Shown here: piece by piece, positions 1 through 10,406 of the stretch
Position numbering within the stretch: the stretch's first letter is position 1
Layout: every line of letters begins with the position of its first letter
Source: Ctena decussata
Taxonomy: Eukaryota; Mollusca; Bivalvia; Lucinida; Lucinidae
Assembly: GCA_963989385.1 (NCBI GenBank)
Contig: OZ022499.1
Span: forward strand, 101,168,786 to 101,232,785
DNA length: 64,000 nt
Direction: 5' to 3'
Translations under genes and position numbers: made by a program
Notes under the pieces: model-generated
What the model was told of the DNA's origin: nothing
What the model saw: the letters and a program-made list of their open reading frames with translations, nothing else
The model's database searches: none

Positions 1-3000
1 AACACTTGACGTAATGACGTCACATGATCCTTCCATGTTTCAGTAAATATCCACATGTCATCAACAAAGCTGTCAACATTTGGGAGATTGGACAATATGA
101 TTCTCATTAACCTACAAAATGAGGCTCCCGAATTGACCAAACCGAAGGGCATAGTTTTAAACTGGAATAAACCCTTAGGCGTTTCAAATGCCGTCAAAGG
201 TTTAGACCTTTCAGTAAGACTAACTTGCCAATAACCCTTACTCAGGTCCATCTTTGTAAAGAATTTATGTCCCGACATTTTATTGATAACCTCCTCCATA
301 TTTGGCTTAGGTTCTGCATCGAATTCCGTCACTTTGTTAAGCTTCCGGAAGTCGATACAGAATCTAACTGATCCGTCTTTCTTCGGAACTAGGACAACAG
401 GAGATGAATACGGTGAAATCGACGGCTCGATTACCCCTAAATCTAACATATCCTGTATCTCCGTCTCCATGACGTTACGCGTCTTATACGGGATAGAATA
501 ACCTTTCGTCCGTATGGATTCTGACGTGAGTAGTTTGATATCGTGCTGTATTTGATCAGTTCGACCGGGTAAACTTGATAGTACATCCGGGTACTGTTTA
601 ATCAACGCTTCAACCTCCATACGTTGTTCTGACGTTAACGTATCTGAAATACTGACGTCGTTATAAGTTTCCGGCTCTTTAGCTGTCGGAAAAGCACAAT
701 CATCAAGAGAAAATTCATCACTACCATCGTCATCAACCGACTCTGTAGTCTCAGTCGACAATAAACAATGTGACGGCACAGTACGACGTTCGACATACTG
801 TTTCAGCATATTAGCATGATATGTACTCACGACACCATTGATGTCGATTTTATAGTCCATTCTATTCACCACCTCTACTACTTCATATGGACCCTTCCAC
901 TGCAATAACAGTTTATTACTGTCAGTTGGCAGTAATAACAGTACTTTATCTCCCACGTTAAATTTACGCGACCTAGCGCGTTTGTCATAATAAGCCTTTT
1001 GCTTTACTTGTACTTTCCGTAAATTATCATGTGCTAACTTACACGTCTGCTCTAACCGTTCTCTCAACTCAATTACGTACTGGTACGTAGACAGAACCTG
1101 CTCATCCTGTACCTCTTCAGACCATAATTCACGTAATATTGCCATAGGGCCCTTAACGTTACGTCCGTATAACAATTCGAACGGAGAAAACCCTAATGAC
1201 TCTTGCGGAACTTCCCTTACTGCGAATAATAATGCTGGGAGATACCTGTCCCAGTCATTCGGACGTTCTACGCACATTTCACGTAATATCTGTTTCAATG
1301 TATCATGGAATTTCTCCACGGGTCCTTTACCAGTAGATTGATAAGGAATAGTTGTCAGATCTTGAAGCGACAACAACCTACTAACCTCTCTCATGACGTC
1401 AATCGTGATCTTACTATCATGCTCGATTAGCATTTCACTCGGTATTCCTAATCTACTGAACATCTCAACTAACGCTTCGGCTACGCGTCCCGTTTCAATG
1501 CCGGGTAACGCTACCGCCTCGGGATATCTCGTCGCATAGTCTATCATTGTTAAAATATAGCGGGATTTCCTGTCAGAACGAGGTTCTATCGGTCCGACTA
1601 TATCAACCGCGACTCGTTTAAATGGTGTGTCAATCTGTGGCAACTTTCCTAAAGGAACCTTAGTGACACGACCTTTTTGAATAGTCCTTTGACATATGTC
1701 ACAAGATTTACAAAACCTTGCCACATCACCACAAATTCCAGGCCAAAAGAACTCAGTTAACACTCTATCCATAGTTTTCTTTATGCCCAAATGACCTGAC
1801 ATCAAGGTTTCGTGCGCCAATCTTAACACCTTTTCACGAAAACCTTCAGGGATAATAAGTTGCAAAGTGACCTTGTTTCCCTTAGTAAACTGCCTATACA
1901 ATAAATCTTTCTTTCGAATAAACTTAGTTTCACCCCGGTTCAATCCACGACTAATAGTCACATTCCCAGATTCCACTCTTTGCCTTATGCCATTCAATTT
2001 AGGGTCAACAACTTGGGCCTGCTTCAATGTCTCCTTATCACTAGCAATAATTTGATCAGGGACTTTAAGTTTCCTATAGACCTCTTCACCTTGCTTAGCT
2101 TGTGACCTAGTCACTGCCGCCATTGCAAAATGGGACATATCGGGAAGTTTTGACCCGTCAATATTTCCAATAACCAGGTCATACAATGTATCTTCCATGC
2201 ACAATGCCTCAGTTTTTCCTGTGAAAAATGGACAATCTATGTCAACCATTGCTAAGGGATACCTTTGGGTAGATTCATCAATCAAAGTTACATCAGATTC
2301 TCTACCAAGTAACTGATCATTAGAAACCAAGTTTCTACGAACGACACACCCAGTACAACCTGTGTCCCTTAAAACTACAACTGTTTTACCATTAACCGTA
2401 CCCTGCGCTGTTGGTAATCGCGACCTTAAAAAGTAACAGACACCTTCCCTATCCACGTTATCATTGATTAATGGACTTTCTTCCTTACTCTTATAGAGAC
2501 CTTCAATTTCATGAGACCTATTCATTGTAGTTTTACAAAAGCTCATTTGATGTCCGCCACCCCGACCACGTCCGCGGGAATAACCCCGACCACGGCCACG
2601 ATCTGAATTACTACCCTTCGTCTGTACAGTATCGCTCTTACTCTGTGATCTTTGTGTCTCATCTTTCGGTGCATAACTACTCCCCTTACTTCCGCTATAC
2701 CCGCTTGCACTTGCACCTACCTCCGCACTATATGCTTGCTTCCTATCGGGATTCTTAAAACATTTATATGTTAGATGTCCCTTACCACAAATACTACATT
2801 TTATCTCTGGCTTCGCACTCGGCTTATTATCAGATCTACTCTGAGTTACGCCCTTACTATCACGCTGCCCCTTATTAACACAAGCGTAGACACCGCCACG
2901 TGCTTCTGCAAATAAATCTGCTTCCCTAGCCATCTCACCTAGATTCATGAATGTTTTCGGTTTCAAATGAACATATAGTTCTTTACTACAGGATTCTAAA

Positions 3001-3935
3001 AACTGATCTCTAGCGAAAAAATCGCAAACAGCTTCGTAAGACTGGTCTACTTTCGCCATTTTCAACCATTTATTAAGATACGACCTAAGTCTACTACTAA
3101 ACTGAATAAACGTTTCGGACTTTTCAGGCCTATCATAGCGAAATTTCTTCCTAAATCCGCGTTCAGTCATATCAAAATTCTTTAACAACGCATCTTTCAA
3201 CTTGTCATAATCCGCTGCGTCATCTACAGACAATCTATCATAGACATCAAGCGCGCGACCTTTAAGTAATGCGCTTAAATATGCAGCCCAAACGTTTTTA
3301 TCCCATTTATTCGCCGTCGCGTATTTCTCAAACCTTGATAAGTAACTATCCATTTTGTCCTTACTTTCATCAAAATACGGTAATTTGGGATCTCGCGCAT
3401 GCGCTAACTTTTCAGCCTTCTGTTTTTCTAATTCAACTCTAAACGTTACCTTCTGCAAATCTATCTGATTCTTTAACTCGCGTTGCTGCAATTCAAAACT
3501 ATACTTCAACTTTTCTAACTCAACCTCGCTCGACAACTTCGCTTCCTTATCGCTTTCGACTTGATACAACTTAGCTTCCCTATCTTTCTCGGCTTGCCGC
3601 TCTATGCTTTCAATTCGCGCCATCTCGATTTCCCTATCCGCCGCAATCTTAGCTTCTTCCGTCGCCCTATCCGCCGCAATCTTAGCTAGTTCTACTTCCC
3701 TATCTTTCTCGGCTTGCATAATCCTCTCTTTCTCCGCCGCGATCCTAGCTAACTCAATTTCCCGGTCTTTATCGGCCTGCGCAATTTTTTCTTTCTCCGC
3801 CGCGATCTTCTCTTTATCAAGTTCCCTTACCGCGTGCCTTTCTGCCCTCTCAGTCTCTTGCTGTTGCTTAACAAATTCCTGCAAAGCCTGCCCCTCATAA
3901 CCTAACTCCTTTCCCGTCTTAACTAACTGATCCAT
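1..3935 (-). CDS. gag-pol polyprotein, partial at C-terminus (capsid, zinc knuckle, protease, integrase, reverse transcriptase)
   Basis: The start at 3935 is the first Met after an in-frame TAG nine codons upstream. The frame is open for 1311 codons to the window edge. Residues 1-150 are highly charged and probably coiled coil (repeated AEKE/ADRE blocks). Residues about 230-340 resemble the Gmr1 capsid from which vertebrate SCAN domains are known to derive. A CCHC knuckle has C380, C383, H388 and C393. An RGRGRG tract follows. The aspartic protease motif DTG is at 524-526. The integrase zinc module starts at H708 (HETLMSGH) and ends in CKSCDIC near 742. The catalytic core has D778, E838 and E874, where the middle residue is normally Asp. 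A GPY-type module (WKGPYEV) is near 1010. Reverse transcriptase runs from about 1140, with FVDD at 1290-1293. All motifs lie in one frame (codon starts are 2 modulo 3). Function: copying and integrating the element's own RNA. Confidence 0.88.
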   Translation of the reverse strand, partial: MDQLVKTGKELGYEGQALQEFVKQQQETERAERHAVRELDKEKIAAEKEKIAQADKDREIELARIAAEKERIMQAEKDREVELAKIAADRATEEAKIAADREIEMARIESIERQAEKDREAKLYQVESDKEAKLSSEVELEKLKYSFELQQRELKNQIDLQKVTFRVELEKQKAEKLAHARDPKLPYFDESKDKMDSYLSRFEKYATANKWDKNVWAAYLSALLKGRALDVYDRLSVDDAADYDKLKDALLKNFDMTERGFRKKFRYDRPEKSETFIQFSSRLRSYLNKWLKMAKVDQSYEAVCDFFARDQFLESCSKELYVHLKPKTFMNLGEMAREADLFAEARGGVYACVNKGQRDSKGVTQSRSDNKPSAKPEIKCSICGKGHLTYKCFKNPDRKQAYSAEVGASASGYSGSKGSSYAPKDETQRSQSKSDTVQTKGSNSDRGRGRGYSRGRGRGGGHQMSFCKTTMNRSHEIEGLYKSKEESPLINDNVDREGVCYFLRSRLPTAQGTVNGKTVVVLRDTGCTGCVVRRNLVSNDQLLGRESDVTLIDESTQRYPLAMVDIDCPFFTGKTEALCMEDTLYDLVIGNIDGSKLPDMSHFAMAAVTRSQAKQGEEVYRKLKVPDQIIASDKETLKQAQVVDPKLNGIRQRVESGNVTISRGLNRGETKFIRKKDLLYRQFTKGNKVTLQLIIPEGFREKVLRLAHETLMSGHLGIKKTMDRVLTEFFWPGICGDVARFCKSCDICQRTIQKGRVTKVPLGKLPQIDTPFKRVAVDIVGPIEPRSDRKSRYILTMIDYATRYPEAVALPGIETGRVAEALVEMFSRLGIPSEMLIEHDSKITIDVMREVSRLLSLQDLTTIPYQSTGKGPVEKFHDTLKQILREMCVERPNDWDRYLPALLFAVREVPQESLGFSPFELLYGRNVKGPMAILRELWSEEVQDEQVLSTYQYVIELRERLEQTCKLAHDNLRKVQVKQKAYYDKRARSRKFNVGDKVLLLLPTDSNKLLLQWKGPYEVVEVVNRMDYKIDINGVVSTYHANMLKQYVERRTVPSHCLLSTETTESVDDDGSDEFSLDDCAFPTAKEPETYNDVSISDTLTSEQRMEVEALIKQYPDVLSSLPGRTDQIQHDIKLLTSESIRTKGYSIPYKTRNVMETEIQDMLDLGVIEPSISPYSSPVVLVPKKDGSVRFCIDFRKLNKVTEFDAEPKPNMEEVINKMSGHKFFTKMDLSKGYWQVSLTERSKPLTAFETPKGLFQFKTMPFGLVNSGASFCRLMRIILSNLPNVDSFVDDMWIFTETWKDHVTSLRQV

Positions 3936-4859
3936 GCCGCTTAACGTAAAGCTCACGTTAACCTAACTGAAGCCGACGTTCACTTATCGTCACACACGTT
4001 AACTAAAACGTTAACAATAATAATAACAAACTAATCCAACTAAAACGTTGATTAATTAGTATAGTCGCGATCTAGACGTAGCTATTAAAGTTACGTTCGT
4101 AATAGACCGGAAATGACGTCATAAACTGACGTTGACTTTGCCGAGAATTACTTTTCACTATTAAATGACGTAATTAGATGACGTAAACAACCCACATTAC
4201 AATTACGCCCAACTTGATCTAGCGTATCGGATATACAAACGTAACGTATGTAACGCAACGTATTAACACTGACACGACAACTGTACGTCCTACATTACAA
4301 AACCTTATAAGATACAAACGGTAAATCAAACTTAAGATTCCGCTATTAGGTTTAATTGTAACGATATTATATTACGTTACGAGTAACCTACGTTACTAAA
4401 TCAGGACACAAAATGGACCTCAGTAACGGTTACGACAGAACGTACAAACGTTTGAATTATTGAACTAACAGATTGTCATGCAACAGCAGTGCCTAGGTAC
4501 TCAAATGGACCTTAAAACTGAATATGTATCATCCGTGCCAAGACAATTCAGGTCTATATAACCTCAGTTTCCCCACTCAGATATGCAACCTGTTACATTT
4601 TATCACAAATTAATGCATGGGCTATCGCACTTCATCACGTAGGGAATAAGGATAATTGACCTTAATTGAGTGTAGGTTACATTTACAAGAATTTAGTGGC
4701 AAAATTGCTCCCCTAAAATTCACAGCCTTACAAACATCCTTACGTCACCTTAGAAAAGAACAATCAGAAGGTCAATAATAAAAAAAAATGTCTGACAAAA
4801 TTGTGCCTAGATTCTGTATATATTGTCAATGTGTTACACTGGCAGATATTAACCGGAAA
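3936..4859 (-). other. 5' leader between primer-binding site and gag start
   Basis: About 0.92 kb without a convincing frame on either strand. It is rich in ACGT, GACGT and CGTTA words like the rest of the element, including a TGACGTCA at 4114-4121. I see no other structure. Confidence 0.55.
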
Positions 4860-4885
4860 TCAAATCCCGTTACTTCATGACACCA
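4860..4885 (-). other. Primer-binding site next to 5' LTR
   Basis: On the minus strand TGGTGTCATGAAGTAACGGG follows directly after the LTR terminus ...CGTAACA. It starts with TGG, as expected for pairing with a tRNA 3' CCA, and the plus strand reads like a tRNA 3' end (...CAAATCCCG...CACCA). I did not assign the tRNA. Confidence 0.6.
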
Positions 4886-5190
4886 TGTTACGCAGAAGGT
4901 TTTACACACGGTCGACACGGGTGTAGAGCCTTATGCGTCGCCAGGACGGCGGAGGGTGACTTCCGGTTAAAGGGTTATCTACTAGTGTAATACACTAACA
5001 AGGAAACTCTAACAACGTTAGAATTTTTTAAGTTTATATATAATGTAAATTCTATATACAACAATACAATTTACAACTGTCACAATTACAATAATATACA
5101 ACACATATCAGTTCATGTCGCTGGCCCAAGTAAGGTGTTTGTTTCAAATCTGTAATCGATTTGCGTACAATACGCAAATAGATTACCGTC

Positions 5191-6409
5191 TGACGTCAAC
5201 ACCGTACTCGGCTCAGCGCCATGAACTAAAGGAAAACACAAAGGACAAAAAACGTTAGTTTGAGCTCATACAAAAAAACAAGGCCTTATGTTGGTAGACT
5301 TCAATTCGTCGTTCCCTGGATCATGTCATGGGCCAGTCCATATATCATGAGGAACACCAACTCTTATTAACACGTGCACGATTATATACTGGTCGCTCCC
5401 TGGATCGTACCAGGGACCAGTCTATATATATATTAATACACCTTAGTGGACGAACACTGTCCCACACTTGATGTGACCTTCAGATCTTATCACAGAATCT
5501 GGCAAAACTGAGCTAACCACTTCCGCCTACATTTTGTGCTTCCCGCCTCTGCTTAGGAACCTTGCACAAACGGCGTTGTAACTGCCTCTACCCGGGTTGG
5601 TATTAACCTGGAGACGTAAATCGAATCTCCAGGTGAGACGTGGCTCTAAGTCCTAACAGCTGACTGCCGGACTTGATGTGCCTAAAAATAACGAACTTAC
5701 ACTTAATACATTGTAATACGTAAGACTTGGGCCTGTCTTGGAAATACCATACAACGCCCTCGGCGAATGCCGAGCATAACGTGCACACGCCAGCCGTGTC
5801 ACTAGACACGACTCGCGCTCACGATGTAAAGCTAAAAGTGTGCTTACCACTTCCGCCAATGAAGAAACGTAGATCCTACCACGCATGTGCGTCAAAGGAT
5901 CTGACGTCAAACATTGTCAAGAAGTATACTGACGTCAACAGGCATTACCATGACATACCCCACATAAAACATGAATAATCTAAACATAAAACATGAATAA
6001 TGTAAACAATGTCCTATTTACATTAAATTGATTTACCAAAAATCTAACCCGCATATGTATTAATTCATTTCTTTAAACAAAGCGTAATACCATTTGCCAT
6101 AGAATATAATAGCTGAATAAGCGTTTCACACACATTTGGGATCATAACGTTTGATCTGACATCATGACATCAATGATGTTATACCATATGACGCCGTCTA
6201 ATGAAGGCAAATCAAACGCATGATGACCAAATGTTACCATTATAACTTATGGAAAAAACCCTTAATGCGGTGCATGCTATGGCGTCAATTGACGTCACGA
6301 GTATATAAATTAGTTCCATTACAAATCAATCTACTTCTATAGGCCACGTATACGTGAAACTAATATAAAAAGTGCTGACGTCGCAATAACATGAATGCAA
6401 CTGACGTCA
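5191..6409. promoter_or_regulatory. Cluster of TGACGTCA (CRE/ATF-type) palindromes in the LTR
   Basis: Exact TGACGTCA occurs at 5191-5198, 5902-5909, 5930-5937, 6290-6297 and 6402-6409, with near matches at 6375 (TGACGTCG) and 6412 (GGACGTCA). This is the consensus site of CREB/ATF bZIP factors. A role as LTR enhancer is inference. Confidence 0.45.
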
Positions 6410-6782
6410 CTGGACGTCAAATAGACGCACACCATTGCAACCAACATCAGTGATATAAACTATTTCCGTAATTTACAAAACTTCCTAATATACAAATACC
6501 ATGGTCAGTATAAACAAAATTGGTCGACATATGCGCAGCCTGATCACTGCCAACAAAATCAAATCAGTCGACACATATAGTCATACCATATCAATCAGAA
6601 GTCACATTTTTCATTCTTAGCCAAACAATTCTAAAATAAATATAATAAAACCTTACCGTTCTGGTCTAAACTCAGAATCTGGGCACACAACAATAATTTA
6701 ACATACTCCGTATTAGAATTCAGCCACGTCTAATTTTTCATTAAAGAATAGCAGTATAAATACTAAGCGTCTCACTTTTAAA

Positions 6783-6899
6783 TCATGGGACTCGAATCAA
6801 AGTGTGCAGGTACTCACATTAAAATCATGCAACACGCTGTCCACAATCAAAAGACTCGTGCAGGTATTCACTTTAAAATCATGCAATACGCTGTCCACG
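6783..6899. repeat. 54-bp tandem duplication inside the LTR
   Basis: The block GTGCAGGTACTCAC at 6804 recurs as GTGCAGGTATTCAC at 6858, each followed by TTAAAATCATGCAA and CGCTGTCCAC. Copies differ by a few bases. Confidence 0.75.
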
Positions 6900-7050
6900 A
6901 GAGGTATTCACAAACAACCCATGCATAACGTAGCCACAATTTCCGTAAATGTTTTATTACCACAGTTACCCTAAAAACTGTAGCCTTACTGATTGAAAGG
7001 ATTAAAATAATCTCGACGACATAGTGGACGATTAGATCCATTTCGTAACA

Positions 7051-9125
7051 GTGGCTTTTACTTATCATGTCTGAAATTGTCAAAATATGAGTTTTGGGTC
7101 AAAAGTCAAAGAATGACCATGACCACTTGTACTCATAAATCTTCATGTACTCATTAAGACAACCACATATACCATTTTTAGGCCAAAATCTTCAAAACTT
7201 TCCATGAAATCTTATGTTCTAGCATTTTCCCATATTTGACCATGCCGCAAAAAAGGTCAAGGTAAACCCAAGGTCACCATTTGAACACTCTTGGTGGTAC
7301 TCTAGTACTCCATGCTATTTACTAAGTTTCAAGGCCATAGGTGTATTGGTTCTGGAGAAGAAAAATATTAAAGATTTATACCATAAGTGGTAATGGCGGC
7401 CAAGTTGGTCATATGACCTGGACCGTTTGAACTTTTCATTCAATCAACCCCTGGAGGCTCTATATGAAAGGTGTTCACAATTGGCCCTTTGGCTTTTGAG
7501 GAAATGGTTGAAAATGTCAAAATATGAGCGATCTGGATCAAAGGTAAAAAAATGACCTTGACCTCTTGTACTCATAATTCTTCATGAACTCATTAAGACA
7601 ACTGTATATACCAATTTTTTAGGCCAAAATCTTCAAAACTTTCCATGAAATCTTATGTTCTACCATTTTCCCATATTTGATCTTGCTGTAAAAGGTCAAG
7701 GTCAACACAAGGTTATAATTTGAACAATCTTGATAGTACTCAAGTACCCAATGCTACATACAAAGTCTCAAGGCCATCGGTCAATTGGTTCTGGAGAAGA
7801 AGATTTATAAAGGTATTTACCATATATGGGCATGGTGGCCATGTTGGTCATGTGTCCAGGAGCGTTAGAAAATTTTTTCATTCCCTCAACCCCTCGAGAC
7901 TCTATATGAAATTTGGTTTCAATTGGCCCAGTGGTTTTAGAGCAGATTCTTTGAAATTGTCAAAATTTGAGATTTCTGGGTCAAAGGTCAAAGAATGACC
8001 TTGACCTCTTGTACTCACATATCTTCATGTACTCATTAAGATGATTGTATATACCAATTTTTAGGCCAAAATCTTCAAAACTTACCATGAAATCTCATGT
8101 GCTAGCATTTTCCGATATTTGACCTTGCCGTAAAAAAGGGCAAGGTCAACCCAGGGTCATAATTTGAACACTCTTGATAGTACTTGAGTACTCAATGCTA
8201 CATACCGAGTTTCAAGGCCATCGGTCTACTGGTTCTGGAGAAGAAGACTTTTAAAGGTTTTTACCATATATGGGCGTGGTGGCCATGTTGGTCATGTGAC
8301 CTGGACCGTATGAACAAATTTTCATTCCCTCAACCCCTGGAGGATCTATATGCAGTTTAATTACAATTGGCCTAGTTGTTTTTGAGGAGATTGTTTGATA
8401 TTGTCAAAATATGAGAGTTCTGGGTCAAAGGTCAAAGAATGACCTTGACCTCTTGAACTCATAAATCTTCATGTAGTCATTAAGATGACTGTATGTACCA
8501 ATTTTTGGTTTAAACACTATTTTATTTGCATAATAATCATATAATGTACAACAAATACAAGTACAAACAATACAAAAATCATACAAATGGGATTCAGAAG
8601 AAAGTCCAAGGACTTATTTAAATCTGTATCCCAAACTGCAATAAAACAAATTTTCTACATTTGTACCAATTTTTAGGCCAAAATATTCAACAGTTTCCAA
8701 GATATCTTATGTTGCAGCATTTTGCCATATAAAAGCATAAGGAAGCAAATTTGACCTTACCGTAAAAAAGATCAAGGTCAACCCAAGGTCATAATTTGAA
8801 CAATCTTGGTAGTACTCGTGTACTCGATGCTACATACCAAGTTTCAAGGCCATCGCCCTATTGGTTCTGGAGAAGAAGATTTTTTCAGGTTTTTACCATA
8901 TATGGGCATGGCGGCCATGTTGGTCATGTGACCAGGACGGTTTGACCAACTTTTCGTTCCTAAGGTCCCAGGAGGCTGTATATGAAATTTGGTTACAATC
9001 GGCCCAGCGGTTTCAGAGGAGAAGTTGTTTGAAAGTGTGGACAGACGACGGACGGACGGACGACGGACAACGGAACCTTACCATCCTATAAGCTCCCCCG
9101 GAGCCGCTGGCTCAGGTGAGCTAAA
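7051..9125 (-). mobile_element. Helentron-like element with ~440-bp tandem units, truncated by the LTR insertion
   Basis: Units of about 437-445 bp recur. Markers are GACCTTGACCTCTTG at about 7113 (diverged), 7553, 7998 and 8441, and GGTTCTGGAGAAGAA at 7349, 7786, 8231 and 8864; the last interval is lengthened by a nested insertion. The high end has GACGGACGGACGACGG (about 9046-9068) followed by a hairpin and CAGGTGAGCTAAAAA (about 9112-9126), which on the minus strand reads TTTTTAGCTCACCTG. The same terminal sequence begins the element at 47635. The low end is cut by the LTR at 7050. Open frames inside are repeat artefacts. The Helentron assignment is inference from terminal architecture. 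Confidence 0.6.
8507..8662. mobile_element. Short insertion nested in the tandem array
   Basis: An A/T-rich segment of about 155 bp interrupts one unit. TGTACCAATTTTT stands on both sides (about 8496 and 8663), consistent with a 13-bp target duplication. It shares the style of the TTTATTTGCATAA...ACAAATACAAG end pieces seen elsewhere but I cannot classify it. Confidence 0.5.
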
Positions 9126-9184
9126 AACTCCAAGGTGGTGCAAATGAGGAGAAACAAGCCATGCAACAGAAATTTCTAAAAATA

Positions 9185-9420
9185 AGCCACGACATGAGAA
9201 AACCAACAATGTGGTTGTGCGCCCAGCGCAGACTCAGATCAGCCTGGCCATCCGCCCAGTCTGATCAGACTCTTCCCTAAGTGCTTAAAGGGTAGCTAAG
9301 GGACTAAGCTATCTCCATGCGGACAGCGAAGACTCTGATCAGACTGGGCGGAGGCCCCGGCTGATCTGAGTCTGCGCTGGGCGCATAACCACATTGTTGG
9401 TTTTCTCGTGTTGCGGCTCA
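9185..9420. mobile_element. MITE family A (CCAACAATGTGGTT), copy 1
   Basis: A ~236-bp element that is almost entirely inverted repeat: ACCAACAATGTGGTTGTGCG near the left end and its complement at the right. An inner inverted pair surrounds CAGTCTGATCAGACTCTTC. Further copies are at 10407, 57456 and 62813. Confidence 0.75.
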
Positions 9421-9984
9421 AATTATCATACAATCTAGCTTATCTGGAATTCTAGCTTTGCTTCCCCTAATAATAAACTACTTACAACACTGAAGAAAAT
9501 AATATCAAAGAAGCTCTCCAGATGCATCTTGAAATATCTTTTACCCAAACCTTTAGCCATCTGAGGTAACTGCAAATATATAAGTGAACATCCGTGATAA
9601 CAAGAAGCTAATCATAGCAACCATCCCAAACCATGTTAATCTTCTAGTCTAGTCTATCCCGTAGCCTTCTAAGGTTGTTGGGCCATGAAAGATGACTTTA
9701 CCATGTTACACATATTCTGAGACAAATTTAACATATCATACAACACACTCAAATGTGCCTGTTTGGTTATGCAGGCTAGGCAAAGACTTCACTGTTTTGT
9801 AGTCTGTTCATAGACTCAACACAGAGATGGAACGCTGATCTGACAATATCTTCACAGTTAAAACTGGTGTCAACAGTTTTACTTGCCATTGCCAAACAAG
9901 GTGTATGGAAACATCTCCCTTTTTTCCCACTATTTGTACAAAGAGGATCATTTTCTTGACTTCCTTTTCACTTCCCTGAATGGT

Positions 9985-10378
9985 AAAACTCTTCCAGAAA
10001 GGGGTCTACTCTTCAAGGAGAGAATTTGCTCCGAGAAGAACAGATTCTTATCTTAAGTTTAAACATATTCTATTTCATAAACATGACAAAGTACATGGCA
10101 TCAATACAAGTGTTGCTCCGAGAAGAACAGATTCTTATCTTAAGTTTAAACATATTCTATTTCATAAACATGACAAAGTACATGGCATCAATACAAGTTT
10201 AAGGATCAGAACAAAAGCAATAATACTTATTCAGTTCTTTTCCCTAAGTTCTTTTCCTTCTTTTCTTTATAAGTTGACCCCTCTGCCTAGGGAGGCAAAA
10301 TTTAAAATGCTTCCCTCGAAAGTGTATCCCGTTCTACAACTTAATTTTCCTAGTGAAGAAACCAGGCAAGGAAGTTAA
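9985..10378 (+). repeat. Repeat family B copy (GGGTCTACTC...GAAAGAATTTGCTCC), enlarged by the 87-bp duplication
   Basis: It begins GGGGTCTACTCTTCAAGGAG and ends with TTCCTAGTGAAGAAACCAGG. Related copies lie at 13725, 18140, 32235, 46525, 51220, 54670, 57745, 59985 and 63110, and share words such as GAATTTGCTCC, GGAAGCAAACAGGAAGTCAC and a CTTAAG-rich end. Confidence 0.55.
10026..10199. repeat. Perfect 87-bp tandem duplication
   Basis: The unit beginning TTGCTCCGAGAAGAACAG occurs at 10026 and again at 10113 with no difference seen. It lies inside a copy of the hairpin repeat family B (9985-10375). The 132-codon open frame across it is a by-product. Confidence 0.9.
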
Positions 10379-10406
10379 ACTTGCCAGATCAACTTTATCA
10401 CTTATA

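Larger units (their letters stand above)
1..7050 (-). mobile_element. LTR retrotransposon, Ty3/mdg4 superfamily with Gmr1-type gene order (3' part outside window)
   Basis: Read on the minus strand the order is 5' LTR (7050-4886), primer-binding site, about 0.95 kb leader, then one long frame encoding gag, protease, integrase and reverse transcriptase that is still open at base 1. RNase H and the 3' LTR lie beyond the window. Integrase precedes reverse transcriptase, which is the reverse of ordinary Ty3 elements and is the known order of the Gmr1 group. The left limit of the LTR is marked by CGTAACA at 7044-7050. Just beyond it the sequence resumes the tandem-repeat element at 7051, so the retrotransposon inserted into that array. 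The predicted target duplication, if 5 bp, would begin at 7051. The open frame suggests a young copy. Confidence 0.85.
4886..7050 (-). repeat. 5' long terminal repeat, about 2165 bp
   Basis: It begins TGTTACG (4886-4892) and ends CGTAACA (7044-7050), a perfect 7-bp inverted terminal pair. The inner end abuts the primer-binding site. The outer end abuts resumed tandem-repeat sequence: GTGG then GAAATTGTCAAAATATGAG aligns with the same stretch of the array unit near 7931-7964. Internal structure includes five exact TGACGTCA palindromes, an imperfect direct repeat of a CCCTGGATC block (about 5313 and 5397), a 22-bp tandem pair (5962-6001) and a 54-bp tandem pair (6804-6899). The second LTR needed for proof is outside the window. 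Confidence 0.7.

Noticed and set aside
5603..5978. Three overlapping short frames in the LTR
   Set aside because: Both strands are open by chance in a noncoding LTR; no motif.
9793..9990. Terminal exon of the HEAT gene on minus (reads EDIVRSAFHLCVESMNRLQN to a stop)
   Set aside because: No acceptor gives both the right phase and an open frame: the AG at 9980 side leads into another frame, and this frame has a TGA upstream. No similarity argument available.
9980..10378. 132-codon plus-strand frame
   Set aside because: Created by the perfect 87-bp duplication inside a repeat.
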